NCBI RefSeq assembly: GCF_000220065.1
Contig: NZ_AFQU01000001.1
Location: forward strand, 1,818,001 to 1,882,000
From: Streptococcus sp. oral taxon 056 str. F0418
GTDB taxonomy: Bacteria > Bacillota > Bacilli > Lactobacillales > Streptococcaceae
Direction of reading: 5' to 3'
DNA length: 64,000 nucleotides
Below are positions 1 through 11,723 of the stretch, one piece after another; positions within the stretch are counted from its first letter, which is position 1, and every line of letters begins with the position of its first letter. The notes beneath the pieces were generated by a model, which was not told the origin of the DNA, did not search any database, and saw only the letters and a program-made list of their open reading frames with translations. Both the position numbers and the translations under genes were made by a program.

Positions 1-29
1 TATTCGTGCGATTGAGAATCGAACAGAAT

Positions 30-125
30 TATAATGTTTTATAAAAAGGGAAGCCAGTTGGATGGATTTCATAGAAGTGGATGATGAATATCTGATTCTA
101 TGAAGGAAAGTAACTGGCTTTTTTT
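30..125 (+). ncRNA. Candidate small structured RNA or terminator
   Basis: A TATAAT box at 30-35 is followed by a long two-part hairpin. The outer stem is 51-59 with 112-120 (aagccagtt/aactggctt). The inner stem is 68-76 with 96-104 (ttcatagaa/ttctatgaa), with a 19-base loop. A T-run follows at 121-125. Promoter-like box, double stem and T-run together suggest a short transcript of about 85 nt. It could instead be only the terminator of a gene left of the window. No -35 box is clear. Confidence 0.4.
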
Positions 126-458
126 GTTTACCATGATCTGTTGCTTGTACGAGGTTTTTTTATACTAATATAGTTCTGATGGGATTGAAATAATTGTTTA
201 AGTAATCAAGTAATTGTTGGATTAATTGAGTAAGTGTGCTTTTATAAATATTTTATGGTTTGGATTTGTACACTTGAGTGTGAGCAGTACTCCGCTTTTT
301 GAATCAGAAGTGCTTTTCATAAGTGAATAAAGATTTGAAATAGCAAAAAAACACTTGTTCTATACTTAGTAGAAAAACAATTAAAAATTAGAAAGAAAAT
401 GATTCCCACTTGTCAAGTTGGGTGCAACAAAGTATCCATCTGAGTAAGTCAGTAGTTC
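126..458. other. Intergenic, AT-rich, no gene seen
   Basis: I see no open reading frame or RNA gene here. The last part, from about 405, reads on the minus strand as the downstream end of the adjoining IS30-family element. Confidence 0.5.
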
Positions 459-1246
459 TTATGCTGTTTGAACTAGCTCAAACAGTTTTTTATCAGATTG
501 ATAGTTGTGCATTCTCCTTAGTCTATTATTGATGGCTTGAGTATTCTTCTTGAATTAGTTCATATAGTGATATACCTTTAGGCACAAACTCTTTAAGCAA
601 GCCGTTAAAGTTCTCATTTGTTCCACGCTCGTGGCATGATCAAGCATGTGCAAAATAGGAATCTACACCCTCTAGTTCACTTAATAACCCATTACCAGCT
701 ATTATAGATTTGATAAGATAGCTTTCTATATAGTTTAAACCAGCCTGATTAACGTATTCAGCTTTCTTTTCGGGAAGTTTGATAGTCAAGATATATCTGG
801 CTTGTCGTTCAATCCAAATCATAATAGAAGATTCACCAGCAGTCTTCAAACCAAGAACGGAGTCAATCACCCAGTATTCAAAGGTTGAACGGTCGTTGAT
901 GGTGTCAAATCACTTTTCAACGGAAGTTTCGAGACGCTTCTTAGTCCTTTTGCGAATATAAACGAGTTTTGGCAGATCAATAGGTTTGATGTCCAATAAG
1001 CCTTGGTGAATACAGTTGTAAAGAGTTTTGGTGCATGGAATGATTTCTTCGGGGTGCCCAAGTTTGTATAACACATGAACAAAAGTATCTACACTATGGA
1101 TTCTAGTTTTAACCTTCGTCGCTAATCCTCGCAATTTCAGCTGGCTTCAACCCTTCTGAGAGATAAGGTTCAATTTTCTTGTACGCCACTTTAGAAAGGC
1201 GATGATAGGGCTGTTTTGTGGTAGAATAGTTAGTGGACATGTTCAT
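459..1246 (-). pseudogene. IS30-family transposase, degenerate
   Basis: Translation of the minus strand in several frames gives pieces of a streptococcal IS30-family transposase. These are an N-terminus starting MNMSTNYSTT, the stretch KTRIHSVDTFVH, the catalytic-domain pieces VIDSVLGLKTAGES and ERQARYILTIKLPEKKAEYV, and the C-terminus ERGTNENFNGLLKEF. The last piece carries the conserved family glutamate region. The helix-turn-helix region after residue 40 looks deleted, and there are frameshifts and in-frame stops, including one just before the ERG motif. The element therefore cannot make an active transposase. It abuts the broken end of an ISL3 element at about 1250-1285, so one probably inserted into or recombined with the other. 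Confidence 0.85.
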
Positions 1247-1252
1247 CTTTCC

Positions 1253-1645
1253 TTATTTGAGCAATGATAGAAGATAGCACTTAAAACAACGCTTTTTAAG
1301 GAGAATTCGGGCAGACATGCCAGTTGTTTCAAGGTAAGGGATTTTAGACGTTTTTTGAAAGTTATATTCCTTCATTTGACTTCCGCAAGCAGGACAAGAT
1401 GGAGTTGCATAATCTAGTTTAGAGATGATTTCTTTATGAATTCCAGCATCTACATAATTCAGAAGGTTGATGTTCTTGAATTTCATTCCGAGTAAGTTTG
1501 TGATAAAATTTAATTGTTCCATAAGATTCTTTACTAATGATGGCTTGGTCGCTATTCATTATAGTTCTTATGGGACTTTTTTCTACAACAAAATAGGCTC
1601 CATAATTCCTATGGTGGTTTTACCCACTACAGAAATTATAGAGCC
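1253..1645 (-). mobile_element. ISL3-family element, right-end fragment with transposase N-terminus
   Basis: The minus strand from 1522 encodes an 89-residue N-terminal piece of an ISL3/IS1167-type transposase, starting MEQLNFITNLLG with one zinc-finger CPAC pair. It is closely similar to the copy at 8284-9745. Coding similarity stops at about 1285. The terminal inverted repeat ends at 1645 (agaaattatagagcc), and the same end is found at 9745. A second inverted copy of the terminus lies just inside it (1599-1645), so the end can fold as a hairpin. This is a remnant. It lies about 40 bases upstream of the proposed ComE site of comX. Confidence 0.85.
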
Positions 1646-1684
1646 TAATTCTTCATATCAGCTAAAAGGTTATTTTCCTCAAGC

Positions 1685-1752
1685 ACATGATAGTTCGTTT
1701 GAGCAACAGGATAGTAAGTTAGAGGGACAAAGAGAAGGTAAGATGATAAATT
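1685..1752 (+). promoter_or_regulatory. comX promoter with candidate ComE-binding direct repeat
   Basis: Two similar 9-mers, acatgatag (1685-1693) and acaggatag (1706-1714), are separated by 12 bases, two helical turns start to start. This is the spacing of the direct repeat bound by ComE upstream of early competence genes in mitis-group streptococci. The bases differ from the pneumococcal consensus, which could reflect another strain-specific ComE. A weak extended -10 (TG at 1744-1745, TAAATT at 1747-1752) lies 32 bases further on. The assignment is inferred from layout and from the gene that follows. Confidence 0.5.
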
Positions 1753-1793
1753 AGAGGAGGGTTTTACCCCAGAAGAAAACAAGGAGGAAGGAC

Positions 1794-2276
1794 ATGGACT
1801 TTCAAGAATTATATAGAAACGTACAAGGCATAGTCAGGAGGTGTTATAAAGACTACTATTTACATTTATGGGAATACAGCGACTGGGAACAAGAAGGGAT
1901 GATGGCCTTGTATGAGTTGGTAAAGTCACGCCCGGAACTATTGCAGGACAAGACGATGTTATACCGCTGTTTTAAGACCAAGTTTCGGAACAGAATCCAC
2001 GACAAGATACGCCGCCAGGAGAGTCAGAAGCGGAAATTGGACAAGGCACCATATGAAGAAGTGAGTGAGATAGGGCACAAGTTAAGGATGAAGGAGATGT
2101 ACCTAGATGAGCTAGTAGCTTTTCGCAGTGCCATGGCAGAGTACAGAAGCGGACTCGGTCCAGAAGAATACAAACAATACGAGCGTCTAATGGCTGATGA
2201 AAGATTCAAAGGACGCAAAGCCATGCTTCGTGATTTATCAGAACATCTACGAGATTTCAATCCACGATTAGACTAA
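1794..2276 (+). CDS. comX: ComX/SigX, competence-specific alternative sigma factor
   Basis: The 160-residue product has the length of ComX (about 159 residues). It carries the family signatures YYLHLWEYSDWEQEG near residue 20, FKTKFRNRI near residue 62, the RRQESQKRK stretch, and a C-terminal ERFKGRKAMLRDL motif. ComX binds core RNA polymerase during competence and directs transcription from cin-box promoters of the DNA uptake and recombination genes. The start has a strong AAGGAGG just upstream. Genes of this family sit next to rRNA operons in S. pneumoniae, as here. Expression is normally switched on by phosphorylated ComE. The ISL3 remnant ends about 150 bases upstream of the start, leaving the proposed ComE repeat intact. 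Confidence 0.95.
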   Translation: MDFQELYRNVQGIVRRCYKDYYLHLWEYSDWEQEGMMALYELVKSRPELLQDKTMLYRCFKTKFRNRIHDKIRRQESQKRKLDKAPYEEVSEIGHKLRMKEMYLDELVAFRSAMAEYRSGLGPEEYKQYERLMADERFKGRKAMLRDLSEHLRDFNPRLD

Positions 2277-2554
2277 TAGGAAGGGGGAGGCAATGACTCT
2301 CCTTTCTATTTATAAAAGTTAGAAGTGCAGAATCGACAGTCAAAAAGAAAAAAGTAAAAAAGATAAGAAAAGTAGTTGACAGTTTAGTTAGTAGATGATA
2401 TACTAAGATAGTTGTCTCGCCAGAGGCAGTAAAGACCTTTGAAAACTGAACAAGACGAACCAATGTGCAGGCGACTGTCAAGAGAGACAGTCCGTCAAAC
2501 ATAAAAAAGCAATAAATCTGTCAGTGACAGAATGAGCAAGAAGACAAACGAACA
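2277..2554 (+). promoter_or_regulatory. rRNA operon promoter and leader
   Basis: TTGACA at 2376-2381 and TATACT at 2399-2404 are 17 bases apart, a near-ideal vegetative promoter. The sequence just upstream (2341-2372) is very A-rich, like an UP element. The leader contains TTTGAAAACTGAAC near 2440, similar to the boxA-type antitermination sequences of low-GC rRNA operons. A possible weak terminator of comX lies at about 2278-2306. Confidence 0.85.
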
Positions 2555-4107
<1,553 letters not shown>

Positions 4108-4154
4108 AAAAACGGAATGCACATTGAGTCTTGTTTAGTTTTGAGAGATCTTGT

Positions 4155-4227
4155 GGGGCCTTAGCTCAGCTGGGAGAGCGCCTGCTTTGCACGCAGGAGG
4201 TCAGCGGTTCGATCCCGCTAGGCTCCA
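4155..4227 (+). tRNA. tRNA-Ala (TGC) in the 16S-23S spacer
   Basis: A 73-base cloverleaf with anticodon TGC in the loop TTTGCAC, intact D and T arms, and acceptor GGGGCCT/AGGCTCC. A single tRNA-Ala in this spacer is usual for streptococci. Confidence 0.97.
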
Positions 4228-4347
4228 TTGGAACGGAAGTTCCAAGACTAGTCCATTGAAAATTGAATAACTATATCAAATAGTAACAAGAAATAAACCG
4301 AAACGCTGTGAATATTAATGAGTTTAAGACTGAAAGGTCAAGAATAA

Positions 4348-7249
<2,902 letters not shown>

Positions 7250-7324
7250 TCATTGAGTGCAGCGTTCAATAAGTCTTGTTAGAAATGAATAGTTATTCAA
7301 TTTTGAGTAGATTAGATACTCATA

Positions 7325-7441
7325 GTTAAGTGACGATAGCCTAGGAGATACACCTGTACCCATGCCGAACACAGAAGTTAAGCCCTAGAACGCCGGAAGT
7401 AGTTGGGGGTTGCCCCCTGTGAGATATGGTAGTTGCTTAGC
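7325..7441 (+). rRNA. 5S ribosomal RNA
   Basis: About 117 bases, with the conserved core cccatgccgaacacagaagt near 7360 and ends that pair (agtgacgatagc with gtagttgcttagc). It closes the rRNA operon, 75 bases after 23S. Confidence 0.95.
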
Positions 7442-7473
7442 AAGGATAGGAAGTTAGGATTAACTTCCTTTTT

Positions 7474-7546
7474 GGGAGTTTAGCTCAGCTGGGAGAGCAT
7501 CTGCCTTACAAGCAGAGGGTCAGCGGTTCGATCCCGTTAACTCCCA
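7474..7546 (+). tRNA. tRNA-Val (TAC)
   Basis: A 73-base cloverleaf with acceptor GGGAGTT/AACTCCC and anticodon TAC in the loop CTTACAA. It is the first gene of the array after 5S. Confidence 0.96.
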
Positions 7547-7550
7547 TAAA

Positions 7551-7623
7551 GGTCCCGTAGTGTAGCGGTTATCACGTCGCCCTGTCACGGCGAAGATCGC
7601 GGGTTCATTCCCGGTCGGGACCG
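7551..7623 (+). tRNA. tRNA-Asp (GTC), irregular T arm
   Basis: The acceptor GGTCCCG/CGGGACC and anticodon GTC are intact. The T arm reads GGGTTCATTCCCGGT, where most streptococcal copies read GGGTTCGATTCCCGT. One G is missing from the loop and one is added in the 3' stem, leaving a G-G mismatch. This may be a real variant or a sequencing error. Confidence 0.88.
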
Positions 7624-7657
7624 TTGAGATTGGAGAAGGATAGCAATTTCAACATAA

Positions 7658-7730
7658 GACTCGTTAGCTCAGATGGTAGAGCATTTGACTTTTAATCAAA
7701 GGGTCACTGGTTCGAGCCCAGTACGGGTCA
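7658..7730 (+). tRNA. tRNA-Lys (TTT)
   Basis: A 73-base cloverleaf with anticodon TTT in the loop CTTTTAA, stem TTTGA/TCAAA, and acceptor GACTCGT/ACGGGTC. Confidence 0.95.
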
Positions 7731-7735
7731 TAAGC

Positions 7736-7817
7736 GCGGGTTTGGCGGAATTGGCAGACGCACCAGATTTAGGATCTGGCGCTTAACGGCGTGGGGGTTC
7801 AAGTCCCTTAACCCGCA
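7736..7817 (+). tRNA. tRNA-Leu (TAG)
   Basis: An 82-base class II tRNA with anticodon TAG and a short variable arm (gcttaacggc). The acceptor is GCGGGTT/AACCCGC. Confidence 0.95.
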
Positions 7818-7826
7818 TAAAAATAG

Positions 7827-7899
7827 GCCGGCTTAGCTCAGTTGGTAGAGCATCTGATTTGTAATCAGAGGGTCGCGTGTTCAAGTCATGTAGCCGGCA
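7827..7899 (+). tRNA. tRNA-Thr (TGT)
   Basis: A 73-base cloverleaf with anticodon TGT in the loop TTTGTAA and acceptor GCCGGCT/AGCCGGC. All arms pair normally. Confidence 0.95.
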
Positions 7900-7922
7900 T
7901 TAGAGAGAAGAAGAGCATGAAT

Positions 7923-7994
7923 GCGAACGTAGTTCAGTGGTAGAACATCACCGTGCCAAGGGGGGGGTCGTACGTTTCAATCCCGTCGTTCGCT
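7923..7994 (+). tRNA. tRNA-Gly (GCC), damaged
   Basis: The acceptor GCGAACG/CGTTCGC and anticodon GCC are present. The anticodon stem has a mismatch (TCACC with GGGGG). The T arm reads GTACGTTTCAATCCCGT, where GCGGGTTCGAATCCCGT is expected, so its stem hardly pairs. The gene is either a pseudo-tRNA or contains sequencing errors. Several of the unusual bases lie beside a run of eight G. Confidence 0.75.
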
Positions 7995-7999
7995 TAGAG

Positions 8000-8086
8000 G
8001 CCGGGGTGGTCGGAACTGGCAGACGCACAGGACTTAAAATCCTGCGATTGGTAACAATCGTACCGGTTCGATTCCGGTCCTCGGCA
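8000..8086 (+). tRNA. tRNA-Leu (TAA), extra base in D arm
   Basis: A class II tRNA with anticodon TAA in the loop CTTAAAA and variable arm gattggtaacaatc. The D-arm region reads GGTGGTCGGAAC, one T more than the usual GGTGGCGGAAC. The rest is canonical. Confidence 0.9.
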
Positions 8087-8102
8087 TAATAGAATAAATA
8101 GA

Positions 8103-8176
8103 GCACCCTTAGCTCAACTGGATAGAGTACCTGACTACGAATCAGGCGGTTAGAGGTTCGACTCCTCTAGGGTGCA
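8103..8176 (+). tRNA. tRNA-Arg (ACG)
   Basis: A 74-base cloverleaf with anticodon ACG (A34 is normally edited to inosine) and acceptor GCACCCT/AGGGTGC. Confidence 0.95.
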
Positions 8177-8204
8177 TATAGTGATAGGATGTATTCGATC
8201 ACGA

Positions 8205-8277
8205 CGGGAAGTAGCTCAGCTGGTAGAGTACTTGGTTTGGGACCAAGGTGTCGCAGGTTCGAATCCTGTCTTCCCGA
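8205..8277 (+). tRNA. tRNA-Pro (TGG)
   Basis: A 73-base cloverleaf with anticodon TGG and acceptor CGGGAAG/CTTCCCG. The D loop is one base shorter than I expect for this tRNA. The ISL3 element begins six bases after its end, so any further tRNA genes of the array have been separated from it. Confidence 0.93.
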
Positions 8278-8444
8278 CTTTTAGGCTCATTGTCAACTGT
8301 GGTGGTTTGATGAAAAGTTATAACCTGGAGAGGACCAACTTGGTTCTCTCCTTTTTGATGTTCAAAGCGATGAGGATTCTAGTTTTAAAGTTTTCAAAGT
8401 TCCGGAAGCCAAAAGCATTGCGCTTGATGACCTTAATGAGGTTA

Positions 8445-9658
8445 TTAGTCGCCTCTAGTTTCGCGTTTGAGTAGGGCAGTTAGTGCGTTCATGATCTTGT
8501 CCTTATCTTTCAAAAAGGTCTTAAAAACAGTTTGAAAAATAGGATTTACACAAAAAATCGTTTCTTCAATCAGTTCAAAGAAACGGTTTGTTTGTTTCTC
8601 TTGGAAATGAAACAGTAATAGTTGATAGAGTTCATAGTGCTCTCTAAGTTCTTGAGAGTATGCAAGGAGCTTTTCGAAAATCTCATTATTGGTCAAGTGT
8701 AAGCGAAAAGTAGGGCGGTAAAAACGTTTATCACTGAGTTTACGGCTATCCTTTTGAATGAGTCTCCAGTAACGTTTTAGTGCCTTATATTCGTGCGATT
8801 TACGATCAAAATGATTCATGATTTGGATGCGAAGACGATTCATAGCTCGACTGAGATGTTGGACAATGTGAAAGCGGTCGAGAACGATTTTAGCGTTAGG
8901 GAGTGAAACAGTCTGGGGGACTGTTTCAGCCTGAGCCTAGAAATTCGAAAGCGAAGTTTTCTGGCAATATCGTAGTAGGTGCTAAACATATCTATGGTAA
9001 TGACTTTCACGCAACTTCTCACCTGTCTAGAATAACGAAGGAAATGATTGCGAATAGTCACTTGAGTCCGCCCATCTAGGATAGCTACGATCTTTCTGGA
9101 ATCAAAATCCTGTGCAATGAAGCTCATTTTACCTTTCTTGAAGCTGTATTCATCCCAAGACATGTGAGTTGGAAGGAAAGATAAATCTGTTTCGAATTTG
9201 AATTCTTTCAATTTACGAATGACTGTCGAAGTAGAGACAGCTAGACTTTCTGCGATAGCCGTCATAGGGACTTTCTCAATTAACTTTTGAGTGATTTTCT
9301 GGTTGACGATAGTTGCGATTTGGTGATTCTTTTTGACTAAGGAAGTCTCTGCGACAGCCACTTTCCCACAGACTTTACAACGGAAACGACGTTTTCTCAA
9401 TCGCATGAGTGTCTTATATCCCGCGCATTCTAGATAGGGGATTTTAGATTCTTTTTGGAAGTCATATTTAGTCATTTGCCCTAGGCAATGTGGACAGTTA
9501 GGGGCAGGATAATCCAGTTTAGCGATGATTTTTTTATGTGTTCTAGAATCTAGAACATCCAAGATTATGATGTTCTTGTCTTTTATTCCGAGTAAGTTTG
9601 TGATAAAATTTAATTGTTCCATAAGATTCTTTCTAATGATGGTTTGGTCACTTTTCAT
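8445..9658 (-). pseudogene. ISL3-family transposase, disrupted by a 50-base insertion
   Basis: The gene reads from 9658 down. The N-terminal part has a zinc-finger region (CPHC near residue 53 and CKVC near residue 93), a helix-turn-helix (AIAESLAVSTSTVIRKLKEF) and the start of the DDE domain (MSWDEYSF, ILDGR, IDMFSTYYDIARKL). After IARKL the frame is lost in a 50-base insertion at about 8902-8953. The C-terminal part resumes as RAMNRLRIQIMNHFDRKSHE to the stop at 8445. The DDE domain is cut between its first and last acidic residues, so the protein is inactive. The family carries out cut-and-paste transposition at its 8-bp target sites. Confidence 0.92.
8902..8953. repeat. Small hairpin insertion inside the transposase gene
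   Basis: About 50 bases are present here that are absent at the matching place in the ISL3 remnant at 48580-48625. The insert includes a perfect 10-bp stem, tgaaacagtc (8904-8913) with gactgtttca (8919-8928). The stem is close to the hairpin that overlaps the sufB stop codon at 63493-63517. The exact borders are uncertain by a few bases. Confidence 0.7.
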
Positions 9659-9808
9659 TATAGGTCTTATGGGACTTTTTTTCTACAACAAAATAGGCTT
9701 CATAATTTTTACAGTGGTTTTACCCACTACAGAAATTATAGAGCCCGTTTTCTTTATTATTCGTGACTTTCAGTCTGTCTCGCTCCGTAAGGTGCGAAAC
9801 AAATAAAC

Positions 9809-10508
9809 CACCCGCTATGCGGGTGCGCATCGAAGGTTATACCAAAAAAACTCCAAACGCGATACAATAAAGGTGTTCAAGCCGATTGTAAAGCGAAAGG
9901 AGAAAAATATGGCGCAAAATGCACATAGTTTATCACACACAAAGTGGATGTGTTCTACCACATTGTGTTTACACCTAAGTATAGGTGAATCTTATCTATA
10001 ATCAATATCGAAATAGTTTGGGTAAAATCTTCCACCGATTATGTAGTTATCAAGATGTTGAAATTATCGAGGGTCACTTGATGCCGGATCATGTACATAT
10101 GTTGGTGAGTATTCCGCCAAGAATCAGCGTTGCAAGTTTCATGGGTTATTTAAAAGGTAAAAGTGCACTTATGATGTTTGATAAACACGCCAATCTCAAG
10201 TATAAATTTGGGAACCGACATTTCTGGGCGGAAGGTTATTACGTGAGTACAGTAGGACTTAATGAAGCCACAATTAAGAAATATATCCAAGATCAGGAAA
10301 AGCATGATATAGCGTTGGATAAATTGAGTGTAAAAGAATATGAGGATCCCTTTAGGGATAGTGGTAAGTAATGCAAATACCTCTTTGAGAGGTTTGTGAC
10401 GAGTCAAGAGCAATGAGGGTTGAACAAAGTGAAAGCCAGCGTCTTTAGGCGCTGGCTGGTGATATGGGCTTATAGCCCTGGGAAAAACCACCCGTCTAAC
10501 GGGTGGTT
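9809..10508 (+). mobile_element. IS200/IS605-family element remnant
   Basis: A TnpA-type gene is bounded by subterminal hairpins, as in this family, which lacks terminal inverted repeats. The left hairpin is 9809-9825 (cacccgc/gcgggtg). The right-hand hairpins are 10434-10457 (agccagcg/cgctggct) and 10486-10508 (aaccacccgt/acgggtggtt). The left and right hairpins share the core ACCACCCG. No TnpB or RNA-guided nuclease gene is present. The exact cleavage ends cannot be placed from the sequence alone. Confidence 0.75.
9909..10371 (+). pseudogene. IS200-type TnpA (Y1 HUH transposase), frameshifted N-terminus
   Basis: From 9985 the reading frame gives a 128-residue TnpA with the HUH motif DHVHM and the catalytic-tyrosine helix IKKYIQDQEKHD near the C-terminus. 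The true start is at 9909 (MAQNAHSLSHTKWM). Two frame changes, near 9965 and 9985, separate the start from the body, with YHIVFTPKYR readable in an intermediate frame. TnpA of this family cuts and joins single-stranded element ends. The frameshifts should prevent its synthesis. The body is otherwise well conserved, so the damage is recent or a sequencing artefact. Confidence 0.88.
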
Positions 10509-10535
10509 GTGATTCAAAAAAACTCTGAATTGTGG

Positions 10536-10541
10536 TATACT
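10536..10541 (+). promoter_or_regulatory. Extended -10 box of ddl
   Basis: TGGTATACT (TG at 10533-10534, TATACT at 10536-10541) lies 60 bases before the ddl start and only 28 bases after the last hairpin of the IS200 remnant. The element may therefore have replaced part of the native upstream region. Confidence 0.6.
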
Positions 10542-10601
10542 AAAATGGACTAGTAGAGAGTTAATCTCAACCATAAAATCTGTAATGTTAGGATAAATAA
10601 G

Positions 10602-11648
10602 ATGTCAAAGAAAAGTTTAATTTTATTGTATGGTGGTCGCAGTGCAGAGCGAGAAGTTTCGGTTTTATCAGCTGAGAGCGTCATGCGGGCTGTCAATTAT
10701 GATAGATTCTTGGTGAAGACATACTTCATCACTAAGGATGGAGATTTTATCCAAACTCAGAAATTTGAAGCAAAACCAGCAGCTGATGAAAAGTTGATGA
10801 CCAATGCCACAGTGGACATGTCTCGAAAGATTAAACCTAGCGATATTTACGAAGAAGGGGCGGTAGTTTTTCCGGTCCTGCATGGTCCTATGGGTGAAGA
10901 TGGCTCTATCCAAGGCTTCCTAGAAGTGCTCAAAATGCCTTATGTCGGCTGTAATATTTTATCTTCTAGTCTGGCTATGGATAAGATCACGACTAAGCGA
11001 GTGCTAGAATCGGCAGGCATTGCTCAAGTCCCTTATGTAGCGCTGGTTGATGGAGAGGATCTAGAGCAAAAAATCCAAGAAATCGAAGAGAAACTGACCT
11101 ATCCAGTTTTTACTAAACCTTCTAATATGGGCTCCAGTGTCGGCATTTCTAAATCGGAGAACCAAGCAGAACTGCGTGCTTCTCTAGATCTGGCATTCAA
11201 ATACGACAGCCGGGTACTGGTTGAGCAAGGCGTGACGGCTCGCGAGATTGAGGTTGGGCTTTTAGGAAATGTCGACGTCAAGAGTACTCTGCCTGGAGAA
11301 GTGGTCAAGGACGTAGCTTTCTATGACTATGAAGCCAAATACATTGATAATAAAATTACCATGGATATTCCGGCTAATATTCCAGAAGAAGTGGTGGGCC
11401 TGATGCGTCAAAATGCTGAGGTGGCTTTCCGAGCTTTGGGGGGGCTGGGACTGTCCCGCTGTGACTTTTTCTATACAGAAGATGGTCAGGTCTTTCTTAA
11501 TGAGCTTAATACCATGCCAGGTTTTACCCAGTGGTCTATGTATCCACTACTCTGGGAAAATATGGGGCTGGCCTATCCTGATTTGATTGAGAAGTTAGTC
11601 GGTCTAGCTGAAGAGGCATTTGCTAAGAGAGAGGCGCATCTTCTCTAA
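10602..11648 (+). CDS. ddl: D-alanine--D-alanine ligase
   Basis: The 348-residue product is a full-length Ddl. It joins two D-alanines with ATP in the cytoplasm to make the dipeptide that MurF attaches to the peptidoglycan precursor. It shows the N-terminal [11 protein letters not shown] motif, [12 protein letters not shown] near residue 93, the ATP-grasp segment [14 protein letters not shown] near residue 171, and the metal-binding end [18 protein letters not shown]. The start is preceded by only a weak AGGA. murF follows after 75 bases, the usual streptococcal order. In pneumococci recR and pbp2b lie upstream, but here insertion sequences do. The second half of the gene and murF are richer in GC than the neighbouring genes. 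Confidence 0.97.
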   Translation: MSKKSLILLYGGRSAEREVSVLSAESVMRAVNYDRFLVKTYFITKDGDFIQTQKFEAKPAADEKLMTNATVDMSRKIKPSDIYEEGAVVFPVLHGPMGEDGSIQGFLEVLKMPYVGCNILSSSLAMDKITTKRVLESAGIAQVPYVALVDGEDLEQKIQEIEEKLTYPVFTKPSNMGSSVGISKSENQAELRASLDLAFKYDSRVLVEQGVTAREIEVGLLGNVDVKSTLPGEVVKDVAFYDYEAKYIDNKITMDIPANIPEEVVGLMRQNAEVAFRALGGLGLSRCDFFYTEDGQVFLNELNTMPGFTQWSMYPLLWENMGLAYPDLIEKLVGLAEEAFAKREAHLL

Positions 11649-11655
11649 AATATGA

Positions 11656-11719
11656 TATAATAGAGGGGTTGAAAATTTTCGGTCCTTTCTTTTTGCGAGC
11701 AAACCGAAAAACGAGGAAG
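11656..11719 (+). promoter_or_regulatory. murF promoter and leader hairpin
   Basis: An extended -10 (TGATATAAT, box at 11656-11661) follows the ddl stop. The leader can form an 8-bp stem (ttttcggt/accgaaaa, about 11675-11710) not followed by a T-run. murF can therefore be transcribed on its own. Any role of the stem is unknown. Confidence 0.5.
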
Positions 11720-11723
11720 AAGT

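Larger units (their letters stand above)
8284..9745 (-). mobile_element. ISL3-family insertion sequence (IS1167-like), full length, inactive
   Basis: The element has both termini: ggctcattgtcaactgtggt at 8284 and the inverted end finishing agaaattatagagcc at 9745. The length is 1,462, close to the roughly 1.4 kb of IS1167-type elements. One transposase gene fills it on the minus strand but is split by a 50-base insertion. The 8-base flanks (gactttta and cgttttct) do not match, so no target duplication is visible. That suggests rearrangement through this copy or decay of the flanks. Confidence 0.9.

Noticed and set aside
190..215. CiaR-type TTTAAG repeat (csRNA promoter)
   Set aside because: Only one TTTAAG is present at about 198. 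The second hexamer at five-base spacing does not match.
1467..1754. Plus-strand reading frame upstream of comX (also 9525-9806)
   Set aside because: It is antisense to the ISL3 transposase N-terminus and terminal repeat. Similarity between copies comes from the element, not from coding constraint.
9809..10508. Possible TnpB/IscB-type RNA-guided nuclease with the IS200 element
   Set aside because: No reading frame for an OrfB-type protein is present on either strand. Only TnpA and hairpins are found.
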